A stretch of DNA of 64,000 nucleotides from Dirofilaria immitis (lineage: Eukaryota; Nematoda; Chromadorea; Rhabditida; Onchocercidae): assembly GCA_024305405.1 (NCBI GenBank), contig JAKNDB010000085.1:434001-498000 (forward strand). The letters are read 5' to 3'. The position numbers were made by a program, and so were the translations under genes. Positions within the stretch are counted from its first letter, which is position 1, and each line of letters begins with the position of its first letter. The notes below the pieces were generated by a model. It was not told where the DNA came from, searched no databases, and saw nothing but the letters and a program-made list of their open reading frames with translations. Shown one piece after another: positions 45,360 through 57,269 of the stretch.

Positions 45360-45600
45360 ATCCAAGGTCTAACACGTGTCCCGTATTTGACCATTTTAAC
45401 ATCCACCACCTCTCCCTAACTTATTCATAGCATTTTTTTATAAAAACAGCTTAACATATACCCACTTAAAACAAACATCTCATATCACACGCCAATCACA
45501 TGGTTGCGGAGCTATCTTTAATGTATCCCAACAATCGCTCGCAAGATAATCCATTGGTTCTGTTTTGCAAAAATGTTATCCCAGGAAGATAGCAAGAAAT
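45360..45600 (-). promoter_or_regulatory. Promoter-like GC-richer flank of the 41.6-45.2 kb gene
   Basis: This is the only GC-richer patch within several kilobases upstream of the start at 45219. It holds an E-box CACGTG (about 45374), CCAAT-type elements (GCCAATCAC near 45492, ATTGGTT near 45554) and pyrimidine-rich runs. No TATA box is obvious. Assignment rests on position and composition. Confidence 0.35.
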
Positions 45601-48555
45601 CATTTGTTTAGCTCAAACAAAAGTAATATTATGAAGTAGTGAATATCTCGATTGAAAATTATATATCTAAAAAAAAAAATAATATGATAATTTGTGAGGT
45701 ATTAGAAATATTTGAAATACGTATGACTAAAGATTGAGAAAAAATGAAAATATTGATGATTTATTATAGCAGCACTGAATAAGAGTAAGAAATAATTAAT
45801 AAAATTTAGGAATTAGAATAGATAGAGAAAATAAAGAGGAATATTAGAAATCGTTTAATTTCATAGAAAATAAAGATAAAAGTTTAAGATATAATCGAGA
45901 ATAAATTTTTATGGCTGATAAAACTAATGCATTCGTTATAAATCTTTTAAACTTATTTTATATTTGATATATTATATTTTATCGATACTTATTTAAAATA
46001 CTTTTTTAGACTATCAGACGTTACTGACGTGTGTGTGTGTGTTTTTTTTAGCTTATCAGATGTTATTAATTTTGCATTTTATATGCGTTGATTTTTCATA
46101 CATAACTTAATTGAATTATATACGTAAATATAACGATTATAATTATTCACAAAAAAAAACTTGTTACATTGGTAGAGAAAACGTTTTAAAAGTATTTCAC
46201 ATAAATTACCATGCAAATACTATGAAATAAAATAAATATTTAATTGTTAGAAAAATTTATATTATTTAAACATATCAGATAATTTCATTAATATTTACTA
46301 TTTAAGCTAATATTTAAATAGAAAGGAAATAAATGTGTATAAATATGAGAAATAATTTAGTTTTATAGTGAAAATTAATTAGCCTAAAGTATGCCGAATC
46401 TATTACAAATTAATTATTAAATAAAAATTGCAGTATTAGTTAGCCTAGTCATGGAAAAAAATAGTTGAATTAGAATAAACTAATCTGTCATTTGAATTAT
46501 TATGTAATACTTTACGAAATTAAAGTTATCAATATAATTTTTATTTATTGTTTTTCATTATTTACATGAATGAGCTGATGCATTGAAATTTTCAAATTGT
46601 CATTTTGAAAGTGATGAAAATGTTAAGAAAGAGTAAAATTGGAAAAAATAAATAAAATTTGAAAGTTTCTGCTTTGCATTTGAATTTGCAATGCTTATCA
46701 TGTGATAATAATACTATTCAATTTTAATTCGTATATTTTGTTCAATTATATTAATAATAAAAGAAAAAAGAAATAAAAATGCATTTTTAAATTTGGCAAT
46801 ATCAATTCTTGCAAGAACAAGTTTTTTTATGCTAAAATTTTAACAATTTAAATATTGATTAGAAATATTATCAAATTGTTAAAATTGATATGAAATAAGT
46901 TTATACGACGTTAAGAGAATAACATAAAATTTATTCAATCATAAAAATTAGGCTTGAAACAGATCAATTCAATGAGAATCATAAAGCTTTTCCATGGCTA
47001 TCTTGGTGTTACAAATAATCAAAATGATCATCGAAATTTTCAGTATTAGCATCTAATTAAATTTATTATTGCCATGTATTTCGACCATCCTTTTTGATCA
47101 CCGATTTTAAGATTTCACCTTTGAAATATGGATTTTGCTGATTTCGAGAAAATTGTATGGGCATTCTTTTGATGGAGCGTTTTCGACGAGGTTCCTATAA
47201 TACCCTTTTTTTTTAAATCTGAAATTTTAGCGAAAAGTCATTAGCATTTAATTAAACTGATAAATTATCAATTTGAAATCGTATCCTAGAAATTCATTCA
47301 AACTTTCTATTGCATGATAATCATTGAAGTTTGTCAATTTTTTTCTAACTAAAAAGTTTTCGAATAAATTAAAAGTAATACAGTTGGTGATATTATCCTG
47401 ATATTTTCCTAGCTGAAAATTATTCTAACTAAACAACTCACTTAAACCAAGATATTTCAAGGCACTTAGAATTCTACTAATAGTAGAGTATGCAAATTTA
47501 AATTTGATTACATAAATTCATTTTTTGGAAGTAATAACTTGAATACTTCTCATCGTTTAATAGCAAATATATCGACCCTTTCTTTTAAATATGCCTTCTA
47601 TATCTTATTATCTTTTCTCATCTTATTTCTTACCATTATTTGTGATCGTTTTTCGTGAAATTTTTAGCAATAAGACTTTTATGTATTCCCTGATCGTTGA
47701 GAATACTTTGCAAACTTTCTTCCAAATCTTCGTCTATCCTTTTATCTGGACAACTGAAACTTTCATTTATTTGTTTTTCTCATAAAAAAAAAACAAAAAC
47801 AAAAAAATATTGAATGTAATAAGAATTTTTAAACTTTTCACTTTTTCACTTCTTAATTGATTATAATGCGGGATTAGCAATAATCAATCAAAAAGGGTAA
47901 AATTACAGTAAACATTATTGATTCAAATCGTATGAAGATATGTATTAATTATCAAAAAGTAAATTTTGAAAATCATCGGTAACTTTAATTGATAAATGAA
48001 TTAAAAATAAATGTCAAAAGTTACAAAGATAAATGTTAAAATTCAAATTTTTTTCTCGATAAATAAGTTGAGGATAAAAGTCACTAATTTCATAATTTCA
48101 TTTCTTCATATCATTATCATGAAGTATTTTTTACTAGCTTGATAAACTGTTAGTAGCGTACAGTTTTTATATCGTCACATTTTAATTATTTATCATTATT
48201 ATTCATAATTATTTATCAATATTATTCATTCTAATTTATGTCTTTTAAATAATTATATCGACTTTAGCGCTTTGTCTATCACCACATAGATTATTTAAAA
48301 ATTTCGAAAATTAAAATTCGAAATTTTCATTTATTCTTTTTCAAAATCTACAAAATCAAAACGTGATATAAAAAATTTGATAGCTTCTGATAATACGAGG
48401 TAATTTTTTTATAGGCACAATTATTTGGAATGTTTATTGAAAGCTATCATCATCATAATATTATTATTTATCGCACTTTTAATCATCGTGATTTCTTATC
48501 ACTGCCGTTTATTGGCGAAAACCCAAGCATGTAATTAGTCGTATGTAGACAGAAA
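45601..48555. other. AT-rich intergenic region
   Basis: No gene, RNA or structured repeat recognised. A short (GT)n run at about 46029-46041 and scattered homopolymers only. The ORF at 47591-47785 has no domain. Confidence 0.6.
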
Positions 48556-49040
48556 TGTTAAAAGGGATATTAAAGTATTAAAGTAAATAGCGCACTAAAA
48601 TTAAGTTAAGAGGATAAAGGTATGATGAAGATGTTCTTAATCAAAGCATTCGATTTACTCACTGATCAACAAAAAGAGGTCAGCCCATCTAGAGTTGATA
48701 AGTCGAAGGCTATATAAGGGAGGAATAGTGGTTTAATTATCCAAGTTTTGAGGAACAGTTAGACAATGACGATTCGGCGATCGATTAGAATCTCTCGACA
48801 ATTCAAGTTCAATTCGACTGTCACAGTTCAGTGTAGTTCGGAAATATGGTCCAACATTTCCGAAGAACAAATCGACGTAACAGGAGCCACAATTCAAAGA
48901 AACGGAAAACAGCAGTGGTGATACAGAAGAGCAACAGACCCAAAGAAAAGATATGACCTTTCTCACTAATCATAAGATATTTATTCGTACTCTTTGATTT
49001 TTCTGTGTTCGCGTTCTTTGACATTCTTGTGTATTGCGGG
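48556..49040 (+). mobile_element. LTR-like fragment (BEL/Pao family 2), probably a solo LTR
   Basis: It starts TGTTAAAAGGGATATTAAAG and carries ATCAAAGCATTCGATT, a TATA box (TATATAAGG at 48711) and GACAATTCAAGTTCAATTC. The same blocks, in the same order, occur on the minus strand at 60.56-60.68 and 62.56-62.80 kb, flanking protease/RT/integrase remnants of a BEL/Pao element. That identifies this patch as an LTR of that family without an attached coding region. It is more GC-rich than the surroundings. The 3' edge is uncertain. It lies about 0.2 kb downstream of the sbt-1 stop codon. Confidence 0.65.
48730..48752 (+). other. SL1-like sequence inside the LTR
   Basis: The 23 nt match the conserved 22-nt nematode spliced leader SL1 with one substitution (ATCC for ACCC) and one extra T (GTTTTGAG for GTTTGAG). 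They start 19 nt after the TATA box start at 48711. The next bases (GAACAG) are not the GTAAAC donor of an SL RNA gene, and no Sm site follows at the usual place, so it is not an SL RNA gene. Confidence 0.6.
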
Positions 49041-49243
49041 TTTGATTCAGACCCTGTATAAGTATGATATTGTGTTTATAATACTATATGGGCCGAAATA
49101 TAGAACAAGGTTCTTTCCTCCTTCCTATTCGAAAGAAAGAAATTTAAAAATTACCCTCTGTTTAACTTCCTTTTTTTTTTCCAACACCGTTTTCTTTAGA
49201 TTATTTTCATTCCTCTTTAATTTTTCTATTGTTGATCTTATGC

Positions 49244-50371
49244 TTACTTGAACATATGCTCTTGATCACAAATGCATGTTTGTCTGGCCTGATAATTTCG
49301 TGAAAATTCGGCGCTATTTTCAAATTCTTCCAAGCAACCGTCTGCTGCTGTATAACCCAATGGGCATGGATTTGGTGGTTCACAGTAGGATGGCAATATG
49401 TTGTCGCTTTTGACCTGTAAATTAGAATTCTAAAATTTAATAATCTTACCTTAAATATTTGATGTTTCGGCCTTTGATGTTGAAGAGTTGTAATAACAGG
49501 TTCTAATTATAAATGTATCTCGTTTGCAGAAGGAAATCAGCATAATTGTGCTGTCCCATGGAAACAAGCTCACCTTTTCTCGTTCTTCAAAATTTGAATC
49601 AGGTCGCAAAAGTTGCGAACCTTCACCAGCTCCACCTGCAACTGATTCCACTTTATCATGTCTCTGTATACCTGCTAAACTGATAATTTTGATTATGCGT
49701 TCATTTCAGCAGATAATAAATTTACCTAACATATAAACAAAGCAATTTTAATTTTCAATATTAATAACTCTACAAATCTTTAAGAAATTTCCAAAATGAA
49801 AATAAAAAATACCTGTCATGTATTTATGGCCGAAAGCTAGTGGACTTGGAATCGTTTCAATGCCAGGACTCATTAGACCAATAAATTCGGGTATATCCTG
49901 CAAAAAAAAAAACAATCATTTATGATAATACAATAAACTACGCTATCAAATAAAAAATAAATCCATAAATGGCGATCATGTTTATAGTGTCCGATCGGAA
50001 AAAATCATCCGAAGTTTTGCAATCAAATAATTCATAAATTAAAGATATATGAATTTCAGCAATGTCATCATCTCTAATTCTTTATTGCAATGGAATTTCA
50101 ATTAACCGATTTATTTTTACATTTGCTACAATCGATATGAATTTGCAACTTAGTTTGAAAGAGTTATTGGTAGCAATAGTTTTAATCTAAAAGAATGAAA
50201 GGATCTTTTTAAAAGCGAATAAAAGCAGAAATTTCATACTAATTTGAATTTTAGTACTGGAAAAAAAAGAGCTAAAAAAGAAAATAAAACCTTATGTGAT
50301 AAATCAACTGCTTCGATATTCATGAAACAAACGAACAAAACAATAGCTTTCATTAAGGTGAATATCGCCAT
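49244..50371 (-). CDS. sbt-1: Neuroendocrine chaperone 7B2 (secretogranin V / SBT-1)
   Basis: 7B2 binds and matures prohormone convertase 2 in the secretory pathway, hence neuropeptide processing. Exons (minus): 50291-50371, 49813-49897, 49574-49671, 49244-49414; phases agree and give 144 aa. Residues 1-22 form a signal peptide (MAIFTLMKAIVLFVCF...). Exon 3 has ESVAGGAGEG, equivalent to the SIEGGAHEG motif, and exon 4 has the diagnostic CEPPNPCPLGYTAADGCLE followed by NSAEFSRNYQ. Cys residues of the core are present. The predicted protein stops soon after CICDQEHMF, so the C-terminal convertase-inhibitory peptide with its basic cleavage site is missing. A donor-like AA|GTAAGC overlaps the stop region (about 49245), so a further exon may exist, but none was found before the LTR fragment. 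A GC-rich flank with a TATATATA at about 50568 lies upstream. Confidence 0.92.
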
Positions 50372-51072
50372 AATTGATTAAAAATAACGGCCAAAACGGT
50401 TGAAGGCCGTAACCAGAATGTAAACAGATGACGACAAAGGCAGCGCAACCACGGATGCGGTTTCGATTGCTTCAACTAACTACGATTGGAAGGCCATATT
50501 TCTTGCTCAGTAATAGGCCTTAGCAATGGCTAAGAGTGAATGTTGGAAAAAGTCGATGAATAATAGCGACTATATATATGTAAGAGAGAGTTGCATGAAA
50601 AAAAGTGTAAATTTAATAGAATGAGAAAGACTTTGGAATTTGCTCATTTATTCCTTCTTAATTTTCCACAAATGCTAATTTCATCAATAAACTGAACGAT
50701 TGCGCACTTGAAATATTTTTTTATCTTTTACAGGTGAGAATTTATGCAAAAGCAACATAAATACTTTGGACGATAGAGATTACATGGAAAAAGTACGTAT
50801 ATTCTCAATATAATTTTGATTAAATTTTTATTAGCAAATAGGAAATCTAATTTGATCTAATTTTGGCTTTCTATGAAGAATTATATTTCGGAGGCAATAA
50901 TTTTGTGTAACAATTTGTTGGTTTAAGATTAAGTTTATTAGATATTAAAATAAATAATGATTAGAATATGTTAGTCATTTGCGATTGAATAGTAAATAAT
51001 AATGATTAGAAAATGTTAACTATTATGATGAAAAATAATAATCAAACATGTAAAATTAGGAGGAAATGGAAG

Positions 51073-51152
51073 CTTGTTAAATGATAATTAAATAACTATT
51101 AACTTCGACTATCTTGTTAAATGATAATTATGTAACTATTAACCTCGACTAT
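51073..51152. repeat. Two-copy 40-bp tandem repeat
   Basis: The unit beginning CTTGTTAAATGATAATTA occurs at 51073 and 51113 with three differences, each ending TCGACTAT. Confidence 0.85.
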
Positions 51153-53059
51153 CGTAAGATTAATTTCGATGTAATAAGCAAAAAAAAAAAAATTAGTAAC
51201 GATATCAGACTTTGAATGGTCCAAATAATATCAGGCTATGTTAAAAAAATTCAACAAATAAGACAAAAATGATAAAAATTTATCTCCATTAAATTTCAAA
51301 CTTTATCATTTTTTTTAGAGTTAAATATTAGTTAAAATTCTTTTTGATTCCGATTAGCTTACATATATGTTGTTCATTCTGCTAATAGCTTAGTTATTAC
51401 AGAAGTTGGCAGATATCAAAAATAATTTTTTAAAAAATATACATAAAAATAAATAAATTCAAGAAAAGGAAGAAAATGATTTTATGAACTGAAATATTTA
51501 TAGTATTATGGAAGAGCAAAATAATTGACAAATCAAATCAAAATAAGTGAGCTTTCTATGTTTAAAAATATCTTTAACAATCATGATTGACAAAGATGAT
51601 ACCATTAAAGATATGAATTTTAAGAAAATATACTGATATAACAAAATTAGTTATTATTATTAATATTCTTTCATAAATTTCTTTGCCATATTTTGATCAT
51701 GAAAGCAGAACTTGTGATGCTGAATTTTAAGATGATGCAAATATTGCTCAGAAAGTCTATATTTAAAATTAATTTATTGCAACAAATATTACGTCGAGAA
51801 AGTTTATGAAATATTTAATAGCAATATATTAATTTTTGCTTATTGACATAATTTATCAATTTGATATAACAATTTAATAAAATTTAATACTTAAAGTTTT
51901 CAGTTAAAGTAGACCTTAGAAAACCTTTCATATTTTGTCGATAACCTTCAATAACTAAAAATATTCTATTCTGAAGCTGAAAAGTTTTCAAAATAGAAAA
52001 TGCAGCAGAAAAGTTACGTTTTTGAGTTATTTTTAAGATTAAAGTCGAAAAGTGATTCAAATTTTTTCGAGATTAATATAATGTTAAAAAAATTCTCCAA
52101 TAACAATAATAGTTTTCTTTTCACATTTTTAAATTTCAATGATCATTATCAAACAAAGATGTGAAAATTATACTTATCATAAATTTACTTTTCCCATTCA
52201 TCTGTCATATTTATACTGGTTAAATGTATACCATTATTTAATAATAATTGAACTAAAATATTGATCACAGGAATTAATCACTTCTTTCGATCTAGATAAT
52301 TTGATAGCTCAATTTTTCAAGAATTGCAAAGAATATAGCTGGCAGTAAATCAGAAACGATTTATATTTCGATTCGTCACAACTTTTAAAATAAAAATTAC
52401 AAAATTTTGTATAAAATTTTTGAGATAGTCAGCGGACATTGAAAACAAATGATTTTGCATTTCAATTCATCATAGATTTCAAAATGAAAATTACGTATAG
52501 AATTTTTCATCGAAATCCCGAAGATTCGTTTTAAAGAAGACATTATACGAAGTCAATGAATCAAAGATCAATCATCTGATATCAATATGGCACACACATT
52601 CTTGCAACCATCCATACTACAATACTTGCCGAGAATTCTATTACTATTTCACATAATTTTTCTTACCCTCAATAATAGGAAGTTTAGGATGTAAGACGAA
52701 ACAATGCATTTACTAAGTTTCTCGAAACAAAACTTCTAAAAGACAAATATTCTCAAAACTTTTGTTTTTATCCAATAACGATGGCATAGAGAACATTTCA
52801 TAATTTAAAAAGCACGAAATTATAAGCATTACATTATTAGCAAGCATTAAATTTCGACATAACTAATTTAACCATGCAATACATACCAAATTTAATAATC
52901 AGTTCTAAGCAAAATTTAAGAATTTAATCTGCCAATAAGTATCCCTTTCACATCATCTTTTCCATTTTGATGCTGTGGAAAAGATAAAATGAAAAGTGGA
53001 AAAGATAAAAATGTAATTTAAATAAATTTTTTACTGTTTATCCATATAAGGAATTAAAT

Positions 53060-53335
53060 AGTATCACTAAAAATTGGCTGCATAATCTTCTCCTCATTAC
53101 ACGTGGATTATTCCCATTAGGCGTGAATTGTTACTCTTATCATACGTGGGCATTCATATCAATTAGATTATCAATTCTTTCAACATAATAGTTGAATAAA
53201 TGAATTTTTTCAGTATAAAAAATTATGAGATTGTGTAAGTTTAAGCGGCTTAATCTTCTCTCAATTATTATGTATCAATTATCACTTCTATTCGATGTGA
53301 CTTATCACTCCTATCATACGTGGGCATTCTTATTA
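53060..53335. repeat. Degenerate 174-bp tandem duplication
   Basis: TATCATACGTGGGCATTC is exact at 53138-53155 and 53312-53329, each preceded by a related TAATCTTCTC block (about 53082 and 53251). Between these anchors the copies have diverged. Confidence 0.6.
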
Positions 53336-53642
53336 GAGCAAATATTTATATGTACCCTTTTAGCAATTTAGCAATTGAAGTCTCTCCCACCAATCTAATT
53401 CTTTAATTTTCATTTAATTTATTATATTAAACAATGTAAACTTTTATCAGATTTTTATGTTATTGAAAAAGTTTTACAATTTCAAGATAAACGTGTAAAT
53501 AAGCATTTTAATGATAAAATTATCGTTCTATCTGTTTCAATATTCTTATAGCTTATTCGCTCCTGTTTATTTATTAATTATGGAAATTGTAATTTTGTTG
53601 TACTTAGGGCTCATTTATAGCAGTAATAATTTATTATCATAG

Positions 53643-53753
53643 TAGGACCACTGGACTTATCAGTCCCAAAAAAGTGAAAAGCAAATTGAAACCCAGAAGA
53701 GAATAAAAAAATTACTCATACTGAAAAGAAAATGTACATTTGTCCATTTTGTG
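53643..53753 (+). pseudogene. 5' part of interrupted PLDLS zinc-finger gene (copy D)
   Basis: The stretch reads GPLDLSVPKK, the same PLDLS module as copies B and C. After two in-frame stops it reads KKMYICPFC, the start of a C2H2 finger, where it is cut by the LTR beginning at 53754. The finger resumes at 59043-59046 after a TGTG duplication. Confidence 0.75.
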
Positions 53754-54131
53754 TGTCGGGAAACCGAGAGGAAATTAATTCAAATTTATTCCTAAAAATA
53801 CATTTTTGTAACAAATAATTAATTCATTAACGATTCCTGTTTCTCACACTAATCCGTCAACGATTTCCTGTTTTTGCACTAATCAAAATATTTATGTAAA
53901 TTTTCTTATTCATCATTCACCCAAATTCCTTTCCTACATTTGTTCCTCTCAAAATATCTGTTTTATCTATTTACAAATCTTACCAATCCAAATTTTTTCT
54001 CTCATCACGCCCCTTTTATCACCCTATATAAACACAACCACAGCAACAGATTTAAGCTTGTTTGTTTGTTTTTTTAATAAAAATTCCTCACTTGTTGATT
54101 ATCCCCGCAACAGATTTATCTTCCACAAAAA
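53754..54131 (+). repeat. 5' LTR
   Basis: TATA box CTATATAAA near 54023 and a poly(A) signal AATAAA near 54076 place the transcription start near 54050 and leave a short R region. It contains two copies of a ~30-nt unit (ACGATT...CCTGTTT...CACTAAT); the 3' LTR has three. The 3' end is uncertain by a few bases because it adjoins an A/T run before the primer-binding site. Confidence 0.85.
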
Positions 54132-54135
54132 TTTT

Positions 54136-54153
54136 TGGTGCCACGAGCCGGGA
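54136..54153 (+). other. Putative primer-binding site
   Basis: TGGTGCCACGAGCCGGGA begins with TGG, complementary to a tRNA CCA end, and lies 4-5 nt after the LTR. I cannot say which tRNA is used. Confidence 0.6.
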
Positions 54154-54159
54154 CATATA

Positions 54160-55144
54160 AGTCAAGGTAATCTAAAGGAAGTATCTGCAATTGGCCCACA
54201 AGTAACAGTGCAGTTACCACAACTACAATTACCCACATTTAGTGGGGATCCTAAAACGTGGAGGCAGTTCTGGAATAGTTTCGATGTAGCAGTGCATTTT
54301 CAAGCTATACCAGACGTTCAAAAACTAAACTATTTAATGTCCTGCTTAAGAGGAGAAGCTCTGTTAGCTGTTAGAGGTTACGATATTGCCCTCAAAATTA
54401 CAATATCATTCTTCGAAAGGTATTAATTGAAAATTCGGTGAGGATTCTATTATCAAGAAATCCTTATATGCCGAACTGCAATCTATCAAAAGAAGTGATC
54501 GAGATTGGAAAGCAACAATAGAAGCAATTGAAAGAATACTACGACAGCTAGAAGCGATTGGAGAAAATTTGAACCACTGTAGTATCGAAACTTCTATAGA
54601 AAGTAAGTTACCTATTTGGATATTACATAAAGTTTATGAACAAAAGAAAAGAGGAGCTTGGTCAATAGATCGACTCCGGCAAATATTAGGAGAATTAGTT
54701 CAAATAAATGAAGAAGTAGCTAGAAACCAATCCTTTAGCAATGAGAAGAAATCGATAGATTGCAAACAAAAACGAGCATCACATAATAATAAGGGAGAAA
54801 CCTCTGCGTTATCTACAATAAAACAATTCAAATCAACCAAATCAAGTGGTCATGAGTCAACCACACAACCCAAGAAAATTGCTAGGGATAAAAGACCTTG
54901 TGCATTTTGTAACAAGGACCATTGGGATAACGAATGCTCCATGTATCCCACACTCAAACAGCGAATAGAATATCTAAGAAAAATAACGCATGTCTTAATT
55001 GCCTTCGGACGGGGCACGCAACAAATAATTGTAGCAAAAGAAACGCTCATGTTTCCATTGCAAGAATCCTCACAACACTGCGCTGTGTTATGTGAAATAT
55101 GGTATGCAAACTGCCGAATCAAGGAACTCAGCAAAAGTAATTAA
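54160..55144 (+). pseudogene. Retroelement gag region
   Basis: Structural capsid/nucleocapsid region. QLPTFSGDPKTWRQFWNSF (about 54220) is the typical start of the BEL/Pao gag domain (DUF1759). One frame ends at 54426; the domain continues in a shifted frame to 55144. A zinc knuckle CAFCNKDHWDNEC (C-x2-C-x3-H-x4-C, about 54900) is present. A second knuckle, CLNCLRTGHATNNC (about 54993), sits in another frame. The shifts may be real decay or homopolymer errors. Confidence 0.8.
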
Positions 55145-55160
55145 TTCAATAGCTCAATCA

Positions 55161-55717
55161 ACACATCAACAAGGTCAGGAAATTTTGCTTTTATGTAAAG
55201 AAATTGAAATAATTAACCCGATCATGCCGGAAAATCATGAAGAAGTTTTAGTACTATTTGATATAGGATCACAGTCATCTTTTATATCGACAAAATTAGC
55301 AAACCGATTAAAGTTAGAAAGAAAAGAAACGGAAAATCTAAGTATTTCTTCATTTGGTAGTAAATTCCCAAGGTTACATCAAACTACTAAAGTGGATATC
55401 GGTGTAAAACCGTCGACTCGGAAATTATAACTATTAATACTTATGTATTAGACTACCTAACGGACAAACTAAAGGTAATTAAATCAAATTATCAAGATTT
55501 ACCGCGCATGATAAGTCTAGAACAACTACACTACGGAGGAGATTGGAAAAGACCCGATATACTTATTGGAGCCGACTACTTTTTTGACTTTATGTCACCA
55601 TATGAATTCTACAAGACGTCATCAGGGTTCTACGTAGTTCTCACAAAGGTTGGTCCTATAGTAACTGGAATTGGATACATTAAAAACTATTGTAGTAGTA
55701 GACTTCAGACAGAATAG
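55161..55717 (+). pseudogene. Retroelement aspartic protease region (DUF1758)
   Basis: LFDIGSQSSFIS (about 55256) is the catalytic motif, with Ile where D-S/T-G is normal. PDILIGADYFFDF (about 55553) is the BEL/Pao signature that follows the protease. The two parts are in different frames, changing near 55430. The degenerate second element at 62.4 kb also reads FDIG. Confidence 0.8.
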
Positions 55718-55739
55718 ACAAAATTTCTGTTGAGGACAA

Positions 55740-57240
55740 AACAATGAAAGTAGGTAATGTTACTAGACTTCAGATATAGAACAATTTTGGAAGCTTGAAC
55801 TGATAGGTATTCAAGAACAACCAAATGCCTGTGATGATGAGAAGGCATTAGAACAATTTAAAAAAGGAATCACAAAAAGAAATAACAGATATCAAGTTCG
55901 TTGGCCCTGGAAGGATTCAAAGGTGAGTTTAAACGATAATTACGGTCTTTGTTTCGGAAGGCTGAAAACATTAGTTAAACGAGTTCGGACTGACAAACTA
56001 CTATTTAATCAATACAATGAAGTAATTCTACAACAAGTGCAGTCCAATATAATTGAAGAAGTGACTCCAAACATGAATCAAAGTGGTGTTATACATTATT
56101 TGCCTCATCACGAAGTATTAACACCGGGTAAATCGACAACGAAATTAAGAATTGTTTATGACGCTTCAACCCGACTAAAAGGTATGAAAAGCTTAAATGA
56201 TGTTTTATACCGCGGCCCGACTACCCTCCCCGACTTGGTAGGTGTATTACTTCGTTTGAGGACGATGGAAAATGTTATAATAGCCGATATTGAAAAGGCA
56301 TTCTTGCAATTGGAATTATTTCAATCAGAGCGAAACTGCACTCGATTCTTATGGTTGATGAATATTCAAGGAGAAGTAACTGACGACAATATAGTATGTT
56401 ATCGTTTCCAAAGGGTTCCATTTGGGATCATATCATCCCCATTTTTACTTTCAGCGACTCTTAATTATCATTTAGAAACTCATGGAAGCGAAATTGCCCT
56501 GGAAATTAGGAAAATCTCTATGTCGATGACATTATACTGTCAACTAAAGGAACCGAGGAAGCACTCAAAAACTATGGAAAAATGAAATCCATCTTCAAAG
56601 AAGCTTCAATTAATATAAGGGAATTTTTGTCAAACAATGAAGAATTCAACAAATCCATTCCCGAGCATGATCGAGCAGAGGTAAACCAATTAAAAAGAAT
56701 CCTCAGCATTAATTGGAATCTCAAAAAGATATCATCCAAATCATTTTAAAACCATGGAATGGAATAAAACTGACAAAACGAACAATTTTACAATTTATAG
56801 CAGCTCAGTATGATCCATTAGGATTCCTTGTTCCGTCTATGGTGCAATTCAAACTATTCCTTCAACATTTATGGAAAAGGAACTACACTTGGGATCAATC
56901 TATAAGTGAAGAAGATGAAGAAACTTGGGAATGTCTAATAAAAGAATGGTCAACAGACGTAAAGGATCTACCACGGTGTGTAATACATCCCTCAGAACAA
57001 ATGCAGTTCCATGTTTTCACAGACGCGTCAAGTCTGGTCTATTCTGCAGCTATATATGTGCGAAACTATGGAATTGAAGGTGTTAAAACATCGCTTATAT
57101 TTGCAAAATCACGGATCGCACTAATTAAAGGTATCACCAAACCCCGATTGGAATTATTAGCAATAATCATTGGAGTAAGAGCAGCCCATTTTGTTATAAA
57201 TCAACTGAATTCAAGGACTAGGAGTGCAACAAATAAACGA
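55740..57240 (+). pseudogene. Retroelement reverse transcriptase and partial RNase H
   Basis: RT motifs: HYLPHHEVLTPGKSTTKLRIVYDAS (shared family block, abbreviated here to its ends), ADIEKAFLQ with the first catalytic Asp, FGIISSPFLLSATL, and LYVDDIIL (about 56517) in a shifted frame. The frame shift falls at an A run near 56510. The following ORF (56713 on) has the connector [12 protein letters not shown], the RNase H strand FTDASS and KPRLELLA. RNase H is truncated near 57230, where the sequence passes into the env-like ORF. The catalytic YVDD residues are all present. Confidence 0.85.
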
Positions 57241-57269
57241 ACTATAGCAGAAACTATCTGTAAGTCAAA

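Larger units (their letters stand above)
50372..53640. other. Region between sbt-1 and the interrupted zinc-finger gene
   Basis: 50.40-50.55 kb is GC-richer and is probably the sbt-1 promoter. The remainder is AT-rich without recognised genes; two small repeat arrays are listed separately. Confidence 0.55.

Noticed and set aside
48730..48830. SL RNA gene
   Set aside because: The leader-like sequence is not followed by a GT donor, an Sm site or a pol II snRNA-like structure; it lies inside an LTR.
49028..49060. GGGTTTGATTCAGACCC resembling a tRNA T-arm
   Set aside because: The loop does not match the T-loop consensus and no acceptor, D or anticodon stems surround it.
54850..55134. Minus-strand ORF over the gag region
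   Set aside because: Antisense of the zinc-knuckle segment; no independent support.
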